Below, one piece after another: positions 49,613-59,500 of a DNA stretch of 64,000 bases. Origin of the DNA: Campylobacter lari subsp. concheus (GTDB taxonomy: Bacteria > Campylobacterota > Campylobacteria > Campylobacterales > Campylobacteraceae); the NCBI RefSeq assembly GCF_008245025.1, contig NZ_CP043426.1:1-64000 (forward strand), written 5' to 3'. A program made the translations under genes and the position numbers. The notes beneath the pieces were generated by a model, which saw only the letters and a list, made by a program, of their open reading frames with translations, was not told the DNA's origin and searched no databases. Position 1 is the first letter of the stretch, and every line of letters begins with the position of its first letter.

Positions 49613-50592
49613 ATAACCCCTTCATTTAGCACAACTTCGCCTATTACGTAAGCGTCTGAGCTTTCTAAAACTTTTCCTACATTAGATGGATCTACTACCA
49701 TAACTAAACCCACACCCATATTAAAGCTTCTATACATTTCAGCCTCTTCTACACTTTGGCCTATTTGGTAAAAAATTTCAGGAGTTTTTAAATGATGTTT
49801 TCTAATAATTGCGCCTATTCCTCTTGGGAAAACTCTAGGTAAATTTTCTACCAAACCACCACCTGTTATATGAGCTAGTGCATTAATGAATGGTTTTAAT
49901 TTTAAAAAGTCTTTTACATAAATTCTTGTAGGTTCAAGTAAGATATCGATTAAATTTTTACTCTCTATTTTATCATCAAATTTAAGATTTTGTGCTTCAA
50001 ATAGTACTTTTCTAGCTAAAGAATATCCATTAGAATGAAGCCCACTACTAGGTAGAGCTAGTAAAATATCTCCATTTTTTACAAAATTTCTTCTATCGAT
50101 TTCATCTTTTTCAGCCATACCCACTGAAAAACCTGCTAAGTCAAAATCGTTACTATGATACATTCCAGGCATTTCAGCAGTTTCTCCGCCTATTAAGGCA
50201 CAATTTGCTTTTTTACAACCATTAGCAATCCCTGCTACAACTTTTTTAGCAACTTCTACATCTAGCTTTGCAGTTGCATAATAGTCTAGAAAAAACAAAG
50301 GTGTAGCAAAGTTGCAAATTAAATCATTCACACACATTGCTACTAAGTCCTCGCCTATGGTGTCAAATTTTTGACTATCAATAGCAAGGCGCAACTTCGT
50401 ACCCACTCCATCAGTTGCTGCTAACATAACAGGATTTTTAAAACCACTCGGCATAGCAAAAGCACCTGAAAAAGAGCCTATGCCACCTAAAACATTTTCA
50501 TTAAAAGTTTCTTTTACTAAAGGCTTGATCGCTTCTACAAAAGCATTGCCATTATCTATACTTACGCCCGCATCTTCATAGCTTATATTCAT
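49603..50592 (-). CDS. purM: Phosphoribosylformylglycinamidine cyclo-ligase
   Basis: PurM (AIR synthetase) closes the imidazole ring in purine synthesis using ATP. The 329-residue protein starts MNISYEDAGVSIDNGNAF, the family N-terminus. Further family segments are ATDGVGTKLRLA near residue 58, GGETAEMPGMY near residue 137 and GLHSNGYSLAR near residue 185. An AAGGAAG site lies upstream. It is divergent from coaE. Confidence 0.97.
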   Translation of the reverse strand: MNISYEDAGVSIDNGNAFVEAIKPLVKETFNENVLGGIGSFSGAFAMPSGFKNPVMLAATDGVGTKLRLAIDSQKFDTIGEDLVAMCVNDLICNFATPLFFLDYYATAKLDVEVAKKVVAGIANGCKKANCALIGGETAEMPGMYHSNDFDLAGFSVGMAEKDEIDRRNFVKNGDILLALPSSGLHSNGYSLARKVLFEAQNLKFDDKIESKNLIDILLEPTRIYVKDFLKLKPFINALAHITGGGLVENLPRVFPRGIGAIIRKHHLKTPEIFYQIGQSVEEAEMYRSFNMGVGLVMVVDPSNVGKVLESSDAYVIGEVVLNEGVILE

Positions 50593-50650
50593 TTATCTTC
50601 CTTTAAGAATTTAAAAGGTATTTTAACTAAAAATGTTTTAAGGCTAAATT

Positions 50651-51244
50651 ATGCAAAATGCTTATTTTGTAACTTCAAGTATAGCGGGTGGAAAGTCAAG
50701 CTTTATAAAAATAGTTCAAAATTTGGGTTTTGATACTTTAAGTGCAGATGTGATAGCTCATGAGCTTTTAAATGAAAATGCAAATTTTATAGCTAAGCTT
50801 TTTAACAATGATGATTTAATCATAACAGGAAAAATAGATAGAAAAAAACTTGGCACTATTGTATTTAATGATTTAAATGCCAAAAAAAAGTTAGAAGATT
50901 TTTTACATCCTAAAATCAAAGAAGCTATTTTACAAAAAGCCCAAATTTTAGATAAAAAAAACAAGGCTTTTTTTATAGAACTGCCTTTATTTTTTGAAAA
51001 TAATCACTATCAGAATTTGGGAAAAAGTATATTGATTTATACTCCAAAAGAACTTTTACTTCAAAGATTAATGCAAAGAGATAATTTAGATGAAAATGAA
51101 GCCTTAAAAAGAATTAACTTGCAACTTGATATAGAAGAAAAACTAAAAAAAGCAGATTTTGTGATAAAAAATACTTCAGGTTATGAAAATTTTGAGAAAA
51201 ATGTGCTAAATTTTTTAAAACACACTTTAAAGGTTGAAAAATGA
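50651..51244 (+). CDS. coaE: Dephospho-CoA kinase
   Basis: CoaE phosphorylates dephospho-CoA in the last step of coenzyme A synthesis. The 197-residue protein has the P-loop as SSIAGGKSS at about 8-16, where the first glycine of the usual GGIGSGKS is replaced by serine, then LSADVIAHELL and FIELPLFFE. A similar serine-type loop is, by memory, found in C. jejuni. It is followed by dapF with a 4-nt overlap. Confidence 0.94.
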   Translation: MQNAYFVTSSIAGGKSSFIKIVQNLGFDTLSADVIAHELLNENANFIAKLFNNDDLIITGKIDRKKLGTIVFNDLNAKKKLEDFLHPKIKEAILQKAQILDKKNKAFFIELPLFFENNHYQNLGKSILIYTPKELLLQRLMQRDNLDENEALKRINLQLDIEEKLKKADFVIKNTSGYENFEKNVLNFLKHTLKVEK

Positions 51245-51990
51245 AATTTTACAAGTACTGTGCTAGTGGGAATGATTTTGTGGTGTTTGCAGATAATGAA
51301 AAAAAAGATCGTAGCGAATTAGCTAAAATTCTTTGTAATCGTTATGAGGGCATAGGCGCTGATGGGCTTATAGTAGTTGTGCCTCATGATAGATATGATT
51401 TTGAATGGGAATTTTATAATTGCGATGGGAGCAAGGCAAGTATGTGCGGTAATGGCTCGCGTGCAGCAGCTCATTTTGCTCATCATTATTTAAAAAAATC
51501 TCAATATTTAAATTTCTTAACTGGCGCAGGACTTATAAAATCTTTTGTTGATGATGATATAGTCGAAATCAAACTTAGCGGGGTAAAAGATATCAAAGAA
51601 GCTTTTGAGTATAAAGGTAGAATTTGGCAAGGCTGTAATACTGGCGTTCCGCATATAGTAACCTTTGTTGATGATTTAAATGAATTTGATGTAAATTTAT
51701 GCAAAGAAGTGCGTAAAAGATACAATGCAAATGTTAATTTTGCTAAAGTAGAAGATGATAAATTTATAAGAGTTAGAACTTATGAACGCGGGGTGGAAGA
51801 TGAGACTTTAGCTTGCGGTACGGGCATGGGGGCATGTTTTTATCTAGCGTATTTAAATCAAGAGGCAAAAGATGATATTTTGGTAAAACCAAAAAGTAAC
51901 GAAAGTTTGTATTTTAGATTAGAAGAGGATCAAATATTTTTTAGAGGAAAGGTGAAGTGTTGTTTTGAAGCTGATTGTAATTTTGCTTAG
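51241..51990 (+). CDS. dapF: Diaminopimelate epimerase
   Basis: DapF interconverts LL- and meso-diaminopimelate for lysine and peptidoglycan synthesis. The 249-residue protein has both catalytic cysteines in context: ASMCGNGSRAA near residue 68 and TLACGTGMGACF near residue 190. It overlaps coaE by 4 nt, and the next gene starts 26 nt before its stop. Confidence 0.97.
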   Translation: MKFYKYCASGNDFVVFADNEKKDRSELAKILCNRYEGIGADGLIVVVPHDRYDFEWEFYNCDGSKASMCGNGSRAAAHFAHHYLKKSQYLNFLTGAGLIKSFVDDDIVEIKLSGVKDIKEAFEYKGRIWQGCNTGVPHIVTFVDDLNEFDVNLCKEVRKRYNANVNFAKVEDDKFIRVRTYERGVEDETLACGTGMGACFYLAYLNQEAKDDILVKPKSNESLYFRLEEDQIFFRGKVKCCFEADCNFA

Positions 51991-52672
51991 TAGTGTTTTA
52001 TTTTTAAAAGCTGAATTTATAGCAGGTTTTGATGAACAATATTATGCTTTAAGTATAAAAGAAAAGCGTGAAGTTTTTATCAAAAAAATCAATGCTTTAT
52101 TGGATGTTTCTTTTAAAGAGATAGAAAAGGAAAAAGAATTTATAGAATTTTTCTTTAAAGAAGCTATAAAGAATAATTTTAGAAAGTTAAATACTAATGC
52201 TTTGCAAAAACTATGGTTTTTAAAAGAAAAATACCGTGTTAAAAATTTATATGATCACAAAGAATATCAAGTACGCATCCAAAAGGTGCCAAAATCTTTA
52301 GCCATAGCTCAAGCAATTATTGAAAGTGCAACTGGTACAAGTCGTTTTGCTAAAGAGGCAAATAATTTATTTGGTGAGTGGACTTGGGGCGAAAAAGGTT
52401 TGGTGCCAAAGGAAAGAGGCGAGGGTAAAACCCATAAAATTCGTATATTTGATAGCTTGCAAGAAAGTGTGGATTCGTACCTGCTTAATTTAAATCGCCA
52501 TGATGCTTATAAAGAATTCAGAGCTTGGCGGTGGAATGCGATAAGCGAAAATGAAAAGCTTGATGGTAAAGAAGCGGCAAGTCATTTAGAAAAATATTCA
52601 GAGATTAAAAGTAATTACACTGAGCTGATTTTATCCATCATCGAGCAATATAAGCTTGATGAGTTAGACTAA
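51965..52672 (+). CDS. Bax-like periplasmic glucosaminidase-domain protein
   Basis: This predicted periplasmic murein hydrolase resembles E. coli Bax and the glucosaminidase fold. The 235-residue protein has an N-terminal signal peptide (MKLIVILLSSVLFLKA), then KSLAIAQAIIESATGTSRFAKEANNLFGEWTW near residue 95, the family core with the catalytic glutamate in IIESATG. The C-terminal region ends in a helical segment. It starts at a TTG inside dapF after GAAAGGTG. Role in peptidoglycan remodelling is expected. Confidence 0.85.
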   Translation: MKLIVILLSSVLFLKAEFIAGFDEQYYALSIKEKREVFIKKINALLDVSFKEIEKEKEFIEFFFKEAIKNNFRKLNTNALQKLWFLKEKYRVKNLYDHKEYQVRIQKVPKSLAIAQAIIESATGTSRFAKEANNLFGEWTWGEKGLVPKERGEGKTHKIRIFDSLQESVDSYLLNLNRHDAYKEFRAWRWNAISENEKLDGKEAASHLEKYSEIKSNYTELILSIIEQYKLDELD

Positions 52673-53730
52673 TTACCCAAGGCCCACTCATCAAAAGGTA
52701 AAATCATCACGCGCATCCCTTCAACGAAAAACTCATCTCTTTGTGAAAGCGTGATGATATAAATAGTCGAAAGCGTAAGTTGATTTTTGCTAAGGATTTT
52801 TTTGACTTTTAAGCTAAGCAAATCTTTATCTTTAAAGGGTGAGCATAAAAATGCATTTTTAAGACTTGGTAAGTAAAAATCAAAATGTTTAGTATAAAAA
52901 ATTTTTTGCTTAAATTTAAATAACTCACTTAAAATCAAATTTTCAAACAAAGTACTAAAGTCTTTTTGTATGCTTAGGGAATTTTTTAGTGAAAAGTCCC
53001 AAAAATATACTTTTTTTAAATTCTTTTCAAGATTTTTTACAAAATATAAAGTATAGTTTGATTCTAGTTTTTCTATGCTTTTATATAAGGTATCTTTGGA
53101 AATTTTTATACTGTTTTTTAGAGTTTTTAATAACTCATTAACGCTAAATTCACTCCCAAGTTCTAAGGCGATTTGTTTGAGTATGGTAAGCTCTAATGGG
53201 GTATAAAAGCTTTTTAAGTATGATGAGTTTGTGTTAAAGTTGTGATTTAAAATCACATTGCGTCCCGTGTGTAAAAAATAACTTACCATTGTTTTAGTAT
53301 CAGCATATTTTTTGTTCAGGCTTAAAAATTCTTCAAAATCTAAATAATCTAAATGAAGTTCTTCAAACTGATCTAAACAAAAATTACTATCACAAACACT
53401 TAATATAATTTGTAAATTAAGGTGTTTTAAACTAGCAAAGTCAAAATCATGAGTAAAGTTACAAAGTGCTAAAAATTTAATCTGTGGATTATAAGTTAAA
53501 AACGAATTTAAATTTACTAAAGCGCTTACTTGAAATTTTAAATCATCACAATCAATAAAAAGTATATTTTCTGCTTTATATAAAGACAAAAAATTTAAAA
53601 TCAAATTTTTCTTACCACTTGCAAAACCACCTTTTATGATGATGTTTTTATGGGTTTGGATTTGAATTTTTCTTTCATCAAATTTTTGAAATTTTGGGTA
53701 ATTATCGTAAAAAAATTGTAGCGATTTCAT
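52669..53730 (-). CDS. AAA-type ATPase, function unknown
   Basis: The protein (353 residues from the ATG at 53730, since an upstream frame would run into tRNA-Ala) has a P-loop IIIKGGFASGKKNLI near residue 32 where GFASGKK replaces the usual GKS/T, then ENILFIDCDDL as a Walker B-like strand. The middle includes a helical winged-helix-like region (LGSEFSVNELLKTLKNSIKISKDTLYKSIEKLE). The C-terminal part is unrecognised. The layout resembles AAA-ATPases of the DUF4143 group. The stop overlaps the Bax-like gene tail to tail by 4 nt. Confidence 0.68.
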   Translation of the reverse strand: MKSLQFFYDNYPKFQKFDERKIQIQTHKNIIIKGGFASGKKNLILNFLSLYKAENILFIDCDDLKFQVSALVNLNSFLTYNPQIKFLALCNFTHDFDFASLKHLNLQIILSVCDSNFCLDQFEELHLDYLDFEEFLSLNKKYADTKTMVSYFLHTGRNVILNHNFNTNSSYLKSFYTPLELTILKQIALELGSEFSVNELLKTLKNSIKISKDTLYKSIEKLESNYTLYFVKNLEKNLKKVYFWDFSLKNSLSIQKDFSTLFENLILSELFKFKQKIFYTKHFDFYLPSLKNAFLCSPFKDKDLLSLKVKKILSKNQLTLSTIYIITLSQRDEFFVEGMRVMILPFDEWALGN

Positions 53731-53748
53731 AGATTTCTTTATACTAAA

Positions 53749-53824
53749 TGGTGGAGCATAGCGGGTTCGAACCGCTGACCCCAACGCTGCCAGCGTTGTG
53801 CTCTCCCAGCTGAGCTAATGCCCC
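53749..53824 (-). tRNA. tRNA-Ala (anticodon GGC)
   Basis: A complete 76-nt cloverleaf on the minus strand: acceptor GGGGCAT/ATGCTCC, D-arm GCTCAGCTGGGAGAGC, anticodon stem CAACG/CGTTG around CTGGCAG (GGC), T-arm AGCGGTTCGAACCCGCT and encoded CCA. It lies 18 nt before the ATPase gene start and is divergent from the ribosomal-protein operon. Confidence 0.98.
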
Positions 53825-53953
53825 TTTAGATTTTGAAATCATACTATATTTTTTCTTAGATTTTCTTAATGCATAAAAAATCTTGTAAAATTTATAAAAT
53901 TTAATTTTCATCCTTTTTAAAAGGAAAATAATTAAAAAAAATGTATAAATTTC

Positions 53954-53983
53954 TTGACATAGCAAAGTATGTTTTTATATAAT
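53954..53983 (+). promoter_or_regulatory. Promoter of the S10 ribosomal-protein operon
   Basis: TTGACA at 53954-53959 and TATAAT at 53978-53983 are both perfect sigma-70 boxes, 18 nt apart, about 70 nt before rpsJ. A full -35 box is uncommon in Campylobacter promoters. It probably drives the 10-kb ribosomal-protein operon. Confidence 0.75.
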
Positions 53984-54005
53984 CTCAACATCATTTTATA
54001 TGGTG

Positions 54006-54027
54006 GTTAGATTCTTATGGGTCTAAC
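54006..54027 (+). promoter_or_regulatory. Leader hairpin before rpsJ
   Basis: GTTAGA (54006-54011) pairs with TCTAAC (54022-54027) around a 10-nt loop in the 5' leader. In E. coli L4 binds a structured S10 leader to repress the operon; a similar role here is inference. Confidence 0.4.
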
Positions 54028-54050
54028 GAGTTCTTTACAAAGGAAAAAAT

Positions 54051-54362
54051 ATGGAAAGAATCAGGCTTAAGCTAAAAGCTTATGACCACAGAGTTCTAGA
54101 TCGCACAGTTGCAGCAATTGTAGAAGCTGTTAAAAGAACAGGTGCTGACATCAGAGGTCCAGTGCCAATGCCTACAAAAATCAAAAGATACACAGTTTTG
54201 AAATCTCCACACATCAATAAAGATTCACGCGAACAATTTGAGATGAGAATTCATGCTCGTATGCTTGATATTGTAGCAGCTACTCCAGATACAGTAGATT
54301 CACTCACTAAGCTTGACTTGGCTCCAGAGGTCAATGTTGAAGTAAGAGCTATGGGTAAATAA
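54051..54362 (+). CDS. rpsJ: 30S ribosomal protein S10
   Basis: S10 is a 30S head protein and also the NusB partner in antitermination. The 103-residue sequence starts [20 protein letters not shown] and contains [19 protein letters not shown], both diagnostic. It is the first gene of the S10/spc operon that runs to secY, preceded by a perfect promoter and an AAAGGA site. Confidence 0.99.
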   Translation: MERIRLKLKAYDHRVLDRTVAAIVEAVKRTGADIRGPVPMPTKIKRYTVLKSPHINKDSREQFEMRIHARMLDIVAATPDTVDSLTKLDLAPEVNVEVRAMGK

Positions 54363-54371
54363 GGATAGAAT

Positions 54372-54947
54372 ATGGAATACATTGTAGAAAAAATTGGTAT
54401 GAGTAGAACAATCAGCACACCAAGCATTCCTGTAACCTTACTTAAACTTGTTCAAACTAAAGTATGTGAAGTGGAAAATGGAAAAGCTTTGGTTGCTTAT
54501 GTAAAAGGCAAAGCAAATAATAAATGCATTGCAGGTCAGCAAAAAAAATACAATCTTTCAGCTGAATATAATAGATTTGCTTCTTTAGAAGTAGCAAACA
54601 CAGAAGCAGGCGATATTGATCTTAATCCTTTAAAAGAAGCTTCTATTTTAAAAGTAAGCTTTAATTCTAAAGGTAGAGGTTATAGTGGGGTTGTTAAAAG
54701 ACATGGATTTGCCGGAGGTCCTGCAAGTCATGGTTCAAGATTCCACAGACGCCACGGATCAATCGGTAACCGCGAATGGCCAGGTCGTGTTCAACCAGGT
54801 ATGAAAATGGCAGGTCATTATGGTAATGTAAAAGTTACTGTTAAAAATGAAGTGGTTTCATTTGATGAAGAAAATGGCATCTTAGTAGTAAAAGGTGCGG
54901 TACCAGGATTTAATGGTGCTATGGGTAAAATAAGGATTGCAAAATGA
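54372..54947 (+). CDS. rplC: 50S ribosomal protein L3
   Basis: L3 nucleates 50S assembly near the peptidyl-transferase centre. The 191-residue protein has the diagnostic [32 protein letters not shown] segment near residues 95-127, with the loop reaching the active site. It is the second gene of the operon and overlaps rplD by 4 nt. Confidence 0.99.
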   Translation: MEYIVEKIGMSRTISTPSIPVTLLKLVQTKVCEVENGKALVAYVKGKANNKCIAGQQKKYNLSAEYNRFASLEVANTEAGDIDLNPLKEASILKVSFNSKGRGYSGVVKRHGFAGGPASHGSRFHRRHGSIGNREWPGRVQPGMKMAGHYGNVKVTVKNEVVSFDEENGILVVKGAVPGFNGAMGKIRIAK

Positions 54948-55558
54948 GTAAAGTAACTGTTTTAAATGATAAGTTTGAAAAAGCTAGTGAACTCGATCTT
55001 CCAGCAAAATATGCAGAAGTTAATCCTCACAACCTTTATTTATATGTAAAATCTTATCTTGCTAGCCTTAGAGCAAACACAGCTCATACTAAAGGTAGAA
55101 GCGATGTAAGCGGTGGTGGTAAAAAACCATGGAGACAAAAAGGTCGTGGTGGTGCAAGAGCAGGTTCAACAAGAACGAATGTTTGGGTTGGTGGTGCCGT
55201 AGCATTTGGTCCTACAAACAATCGTAATTATTTCCAAAAAGTTAATAAAAAACAAAAACGCTTAGCGCTTGAAAGAGCATTGGCTGATAAAGCACAAAAC
55301 AATGCATTATTCTCAGTAGATAGTTTAAGCATTGAAAGCGGTAAAACAAAAGATGCAAATGCAGTTATTAAAAAGCTTGGTTTAAAAGATGCTTTAATTG
55401 TAAAAGATTTACTAGATGAAAAAACACTTCTTGCTTTTAGAAACTTAGCAAATTGCTATGTAGTTGATATTAGCGAAGTAAATGCTTATTTAGTATCTGT
55501 ATTTAATGCTGTTATCATTGAAAAAGCAGCGCTTGAATCTATCGTAAAAGAGGGTTAA
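54944..55558 (+). CDS. rplD: 50S ribosomal protein L4
   Basis: L4 contributes to 50S assembly and the exit tunnel, and in E. coli represses the S10 operon at transcription and translation. The 204-residue protein has the tunnel loop [25 protein letters not shown] near residue 48. It overlaps rplC by 4 nt. Confidence 0.99.
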   Translation: MSKVTVLNDKFEKASELDLPAKYAEVNPHNLYLYVKSYLASLRANTAHTKGRSDVSGGGKKPWRQKGRGGARAGSTRTNVWVGGAVAFGPTNNRNYFQKVNKKQKRLALERALADKAQNNALFSVDSLSIESGKTKDANAVIKKLGLKDALIVKDLLDEKTLLAFRNLANCYVVDISEVNAYLVSVFNAVIIEKAALESIVKEG

Positions 55559-55559
55559 A

Positions 55560-55841
55560 ATGGCAGATATTACTGATATAAAAACAATACTTTACACTGA
55601 AAAAAGCTTAAACCTTCAAGAGCAAGGTGTTGTAGTTATTCAAACTTCTCCAAAAATGACTAAAAATGGTCTAAAAGAAGTTTTAAGAGAATATTTTGGT
55701 GTAACTCCAGTAAGAATTAATTCTTTAAAAATGGATGGAAAAGTAAAGCGTTTTAGAGGTCGTGAAGGTCAAAGAAATAGCTTTAAAAAATTCTATGTTA
55801 AGCTACCAGAAGGTGTGAGCTTAGAAAGTTCGGAGGCATAA
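55560..55841 (+). CDS. rplW: 50S ribosomal protein L23
   Basis: L23 sits at the tunnel exit and docks trigger factor and SRP. The 93-residue protein has the family strand [32 protein letters not shown]. It begins 1 nt after rplD and ends 1 nt before rplB. Confidence 0.98.
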   Translation: MADITDIKTILYTEKSLNLQEQGVVVIQTSPKMTKNGLKEVLREYFGVTPVRINSLKMDGKVKRFRGREGQRNSFKKFYVKLPEGVSLESSEA

Positions 55842-55842
55842 G

Positions 55843-56673
55843 ATGGCAATTAAAACTTATAAACCATATACTCCAAGTAGAAGATACATCACAGGTGTAA
55901 GCTCTGATGATATCACAGCAAAAGCTAGTGTACGTTCATTACTTGTAAAACTTCCAGCTCATGCAGGTCGTAACAATAATGGTAGAATCACAAGCCGTCA
56001 TAAAGAAGCAGGTGCTAAAAAACTTTACAGAATTATAGATTTTAAAAGAAGAAAATTTGGTATTGAAGGTAAAGTTGAAGCAATCGAGTACGATCCATAC
56101 AGAAATTGTCGTATTGCATTAATCTCTTATAAAGATGGTGAAAAAAGATACATCTTGCAACCAAAAGGTTTAAGCGTTGGTGATGTTATTTGTGCTGCTG
56201 AAAGCGGACTTGACATTAAACCAGGTAATGCAATGAAATTAAGAAATATCCCAGTGGGTACTATCGTACACAATATCGAGTTAAAGCCAGGTAAAGGCGG
56301 TCAAATGATCCGTTCAGCGGGTGCTTATGCTCAATTAATGGGTAAAGAAGAAAAATACGTTATTTTAAGACTTGCAAGTGGTGAAATGAGACAAGTTTTA
56401 GCTGAATGTATGGCAAGTATCGGTGAAGTTGGTAATGAAGAATGGTCAAATGTGACTATCGGTAAAGCAGGTAGAAATCGCCATAGAGGTATTCGTCCTC
56501 AAACAAGAGGTTCTGCGATGAACCCAGTTGATCACCCGCACGGTGGGGGTGAAGGTAAGAAAAACTCAGGCCGTCATCCAGTTACTCCATGGGGTAAACC
56601 AACTAAAGGTGCTAAAACTCGCCGTAAAAAAGCTAGCGATAAGCTAATAATTTCAAGAAGAAAAGGAAAGTAA
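55843..56673 (+). CDS. rplB: 50S ribosomal protein L2
   Basis: L2 is essential for subunit joining and peptidyl-transferase structure. The 276-residue protein has [19 protein letters not shown] near residue 39 and the C-terminal [18 protein letters not shown] near residue 225, whose histidine is nearly universal. Confidence 0.99.
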   Translation: MAIKTYKPYTPSRRYITGVSSDDITAKASVRSLLVKLPAHAGRNNNGRITSRHKEAGAKKLYRIIDFKRRKFGIEGKVEAIEYDPYRNCRIALISYKDGEKRYILQPKGLSVGDVICAAESGLDIKPGNAMKLRNIPVGTIVHNIELKPGKGGQMIRSAGAYAQLMGKEEKYVILRLASGEMRQVLAECMASIGEVGNEEWSNVTIGKAGRNRHRGIRPQTRGSAMNPVDHPHGGGEGKKNSGRHPVTPWGKPTKGAKTRRKKASDKLIISRRKGK

Positions 56674-56674
56674 G

Positions 56675-56956
56675 ATGGCTAGGTCACTAAAAAAAGGTCC
56701 TTTTGTTGATGACCATGTAATGAAAAAAGTCATCGCTGCTAAAAAAGCTAACGATGGTAAGCCAATTAAAACTTGGTCAAGACGCAGCACTATTATACCT
56801 GATATGATAGGTTTAACTTTTAATGTTCATAATGGAAAAAGCTTTATCCCAGTATATGTTACTGAAAATCATATCGGTTACAAATTAGGTGAATTTGCAC
56901 CTACTAGAACATTTAAGGGTCACAAAGGCTCTGTTCAGAAAAAAATAGGTAAGTAA
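56675..56956 (+). CDS. rpsS: 30S ribosomal protein S19
   Basis: S19 lies in the 30S head and contacts the A-site tRNA and S13. The 93-residue protein starts [19 protein letters not shown] and contains [13 protein letters not shown], both diagnostic. Confidence 0.99.
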   Translation: MARSLKKGPFVDDHVMKKVIAAKKANDGKPIKTWSRRSTIIPDMIGLTFNVHNGKSFIPVYVTENHIGYKLGEFAPTRTFKGHKGSVQKKIGK

Positions 56957-56965
56957 GGGAGATTT

Positions 56966-57340
56966 ATGAGTAGAGCGTTAATTAAATTCATAAGATTATC
57001 TCCAACTAAAGCGAGATTGATTGCTAGAGAAGTTCAAGGTATGAATGCAGAGCTTGCATTAGCTAGTTTGAAATTTATGCCAAATAAAGGTGCTAAATTT
57101 ATAGCAAATGCTATTTCAAGTGCTGTAGCAAATGGCGGATTTGAAGCAAATGAAGTTGTTGTTTCAAGTTGTCGTGTTGATGCTGGTGCGGTTTTAAAAA
57201 GATTTAGACCAAGAGCTAGAGGAAGTGCTAGTCGTATTAGAAAGCCAACTTCACACATTTTGGTAGAAGTTAGTAAAGTAGAAGCAAGTGCTGAAAAAAC
57301 TACAAAAGCTAAAAAAGCATCAGTGAAAAAGGAAAGCTAA
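56966..57340 (+). CDS. rplV: 50S ribosomal protein L22
   Basis: L22 spans the tunnel wall through a long beta-hairpin and is a site of macrolide-resistance mutations. The 124-residue protein has the hairpin segment [20 protein letters not shown] near residue 80. A lysine- and alanine-rich tail, about 14 residues longer than in E. coli, ends KKES. Confidence 0.98.
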   Translation: MSRALIKFIRLSPTKARLIAREVQGMNAELALASLKFMPNKGAKFIANAISSAVANGGFEANEVVVSSCRVDAGAVLKRFRPRARGSASRIRKPTSHILVEVSKVEASAEKTTKAKKASVKKES

Positions 57341-57341
57341 T

Positions 57342-58043
57342 ATGGGACAAAAAGTAAATCCGATTGGTTTAAGACTAGGAATTAATAGAAATTGGGAATC
57401 AAGATGGTTTCCTACAAAAGCTAATTTAGCAGAAAATATTGGTGAAGATTATAAAATCAGAACTTTCTTAAAAAGAAAACTTTATTATGCAGGAATTAGC
57501 CAAATTCTTGTAGAAAGAACAGCGAAAAAATTAAGAGTAACTGTTGTAGCTGCAAGACCAGGGATTATTATTGGTAAAAAAGGTAGTGATGTTGATATTT
57601 TAAGAAAAGAACTTCAAGATTTAATCAAAAAAGAAGTTAATATCAATATCAAAGAAGAAAGAAAAGCAGGTGCTTCAGCTCAGCTTGCAGCTGAAAGTGT
57701 TGCTACTCAACTTGAAAAAAGAATTGCTTTTAGAAGAGCAATGAAAAAAGTAATTCAAGGAGCGCAAAAAGCAGGTGCTAAAGGGATTAAAGTTTCAGTT
57801 TCAGGCCGTTTAGGTGGTGCTGAAATGGCAAGAACTGAATGGTACTTAGAAGGTCGTGTTCCACTTCACACTTTAAGAGCAAAAATTGATTACGGTTTTG
57901 CAGAAGCACATACTACTTATGGAAATATAGGTATTAAAGTATGGATCTTCAAAGGTGAAGTTTTACAAAAGGGTGTTCAACCTGAAAAAACCGAAGAAAA
58001 CGCTCCAGCTAAAAAAACTAGAAGAGCAAGAAGAGGTAAATAA
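57342..58043 (+). CDS. rpsC: 30S ribosomal protein S3
   Basis: S3 forms part of the mRNA entry channel. The 233-residue protein has the type-II KH domain with [19 protein letters not shown] near residue 67, and the C-terminal domain with [26 protein letters not shown] near residue 154. A basic extension RRARRGK ends it. Confidence 0.99.
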   Translation: MGQKVNPIGLRLGINRNWESRWFPTKANLAENIGEDYKIRTFLKRKLYYAGISQILVERTAKKLRVTVVAARPGIIIGKKGSDVDILRKELQDLIKKEVNINIKEERKAGASAQLAAESVATQLEKRIAFRRAMKKVIQGAQKAGAKGIKVSVSGRLGGAEMARTEWYLEGRVPLHTLRAKIDYGFAEAHTTYGNIGIKVWIFKGEVLQKGVQPEKTEENAPAKKTRRARRGK

Positions 58044-58045
58044 TC

Positions 58046-58471
58046 ATGTTAATGCCAAAAAGAACAAAATATCGTAAAATGATGAAAGGGCGTAACAGAG
58101 GTTATGCCAACAGAGGGACTGAATTTACTTTTGGTGATTTTGCCCTAAAAGCAACTGAAGCTGGCCGTATCAATTCACGTCAAATCGAAGCAGCTCGTAT
58201 TGCTTTAACTCGTTTTGTAAAAAGACAAGGTAAAACTTGGATTAGAGTTTTCCCAGATAAACCTCTAACTAAAAAACCTTTAGAAACTCGTATGGGTAAA
58301 GGTAAAGGTGCAGTTGAGGAATGGGTAATGAACATTAAACCAGGTCGTATTATTTATGAAATGGCAGGGGTTAATGAAGAAATGGCAAGACAAGCTTTAA
58401 CTTTAGCGATGCACAAATTGCCATTTAAAACTAAGTTTGTTACAAGAGAGAGCCAAAATGAAATATACTGA
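58046..58471 (+). CDS. rplP: 50S ribosomal protein L16
   Basis: L16 helps place the A-site tRNA. The 141-residue protein starts [19 protein letters not shown] and contains [13 protein letters not shown], both diagnostic. rpmC starts inside its last 14 nt. Confidence 0.99.
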   Translation: MLMPKRTKYRKMMKGRNRGYANRGTEFTFGDFALKATEAGRINSRQIEAARIALTRFVKRQGKTWIRVFPDKPLTKKPLETRMGKGKGAVEEWVMNIKPGRIIYEMAGVNEEMARQALTLAMHKLPFKTKFVTRESQNEIY

Positions 58472-58643
58472 GATTAAAGATAAAACAGCAGGTGAGCTTG
58501 CAACAATGCTAAAAGAAAAAAAGGTGCTTTTATTTACTTTAAGACAAAAGCTAAAAACAATGCAGCTAACTAATCCTAAAGAGATTAGCGAAGTTAAAAA
58601 AGACATCGCTAGAATCAATACTGCAATTAGCGCTTTAAAATAA
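58458..58643 (+). CDS. rpmC: 50S ribosomal protein L29
   Basis: L29 lies beside the tunnel exit with L23. From the ATG at 58458 (MKYTEIKDK) it has 61 residues, helical and basic, typical for the family. A TTG upstream would add residues with no site. The start overlaps rplP by 14 nt. Confidence 0.96.
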   Translation: MKYTEIKDKTAGELATMLKEKKVLLFTLRQKLKTMQLTNPKEISEVKKDIARINTAISALK

Positions 58644-58652
58644 GGATAGAAA

Positions 58653-58904
58653 ATGGCATTTAAAAGAGAAATTCAAGGCGTTGTTGTTCAAATTGCTGGA
58701 GATAAAACAGCAACAATTTTGGTTGAAAGAAAAGTGGTTCACCCAAAATACAGAAAAATCGTAAAACGCTTTAAAAAATATTTAATTCATGATGAAAGAA
58801 ATGAACTTAAAGTGGGAAATACTGTAGTTGCTATTGAATGTAGACCACTTTCTAAGAGAAAATCGTTTCGCTTAAAAACTATAGTATCAGCAGGAGTTGA
58901 GTAA
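58653..58904 (+). CDS. rpsQ: 30S ribosomal protein S17
   Basis: S17 is an early 16S-binding OB-fold protein. The 83-residue sequence has [24 protein letters not shown], diagnostic of S17. Its stop overlaps the rplN start by 1 nt. Confidence 0.98.
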   Translation: MAFKREIQGVVVQIAGDKTATILVERKVVHPKYRKIVKRFKKYLIHDERNELKVGNTVVAIECRPLSKRKSFRLKTIVSAGVE

Positions 58905-59272
58905 TGATTCAAAGTTTTACTAGGCTTGCAGTTGCTGATAATAGCGGTGCAAAAGAATTAATGTGTATTAAGGTTTTAGGTGGTAGTAAAAGAAGATACG
59001 CTACTGTTGGTGATGTAATCGTTGCATCTGTAAAAAAAGCTCTACCAAATGGTAAAGTTAAAAAAGGTCAAGTAGTAAAAGCAGTTATCGTTAGAACTAA
59101 AAAAGAAATTCATAGAGATAATGGTTCTTTAATTCGTTTTGATGAAAATGCAGCAGTTATTCTTGATGCTAAAAGAGAGCCTATCGGAACGCGTATTTTT
59201 GGACCAGTAGGTCGTGAAGTAAGATATGGTGGCTTTATGAAAATTGTTTCACTAGCACCGGAGGTGTTGTAA
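58904..59272 (+). CDS. rplN: 50S ribosomal protein L14
   Basis: L14 sits at the subunit interface and forms intersubunit bridges. The 122-residue protein starts [28 protein letters not shown] and has [13 protein letters not shown] near the end, both diagnostic. Confidence 0.99.
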   Translation: MIQSFTRLAVADNSGAKELMCIKVLGGSKRRYATVGDVIVASVKKALPNGKVKKGQVVKAVIVRTKKEIHRDNGSLIRFDENAAVILDAKREPIGTRIFGPVGREVRYGGFMKIVSLAPEVL

Positions 59273-59499
59273 TGAAATTAAAAATTAAAAAGAATGATAT
59301 GGTAAAAATTATCGCAGGCGATGACAAAGGTAAAACAGGTAAAGTTTTGGCAGTATTTCCTAAAACAAATAAAGTAATTGTTGAGGGTTGTAAAATCGCT
59401 AAAAAAGCTGTTAAGCCAAGTGATAAAAATCCAAATGGCGGTTTTATCAATAAAGAAATGCCAATGGATATTTCAAATGTAGCAAAGGCAGGAGAATAA
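59272..59499 (+). CDS. rplX: 50S ribosomal protein L24
   Basis: L24 initiates 50S assembly. The 75-residue protein has the KOW motif [18 protein letters not shown] at about 11-28. It is shorter than E. coli L24 (104), lacking part of the C-terminal region, which is usual here. Overlaps rplN by 1 nt. Confidence 0.96.
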   Translation: MKLKIKKNDMVKIIAGDDKGKTGKVLAVFPKTNKVIVEGCKIAKKAVKPSDKNPNGGFINKEMPMDISNVAKAGE

Positions 59500-59500
59500 G

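Noticed and set aside
53744-53965. A minus-strand protein frame of 73 codons
   Set aside because: It runs through the whole tRNA-Ala gene, so the peptide is an artefact of tRNA sequence.
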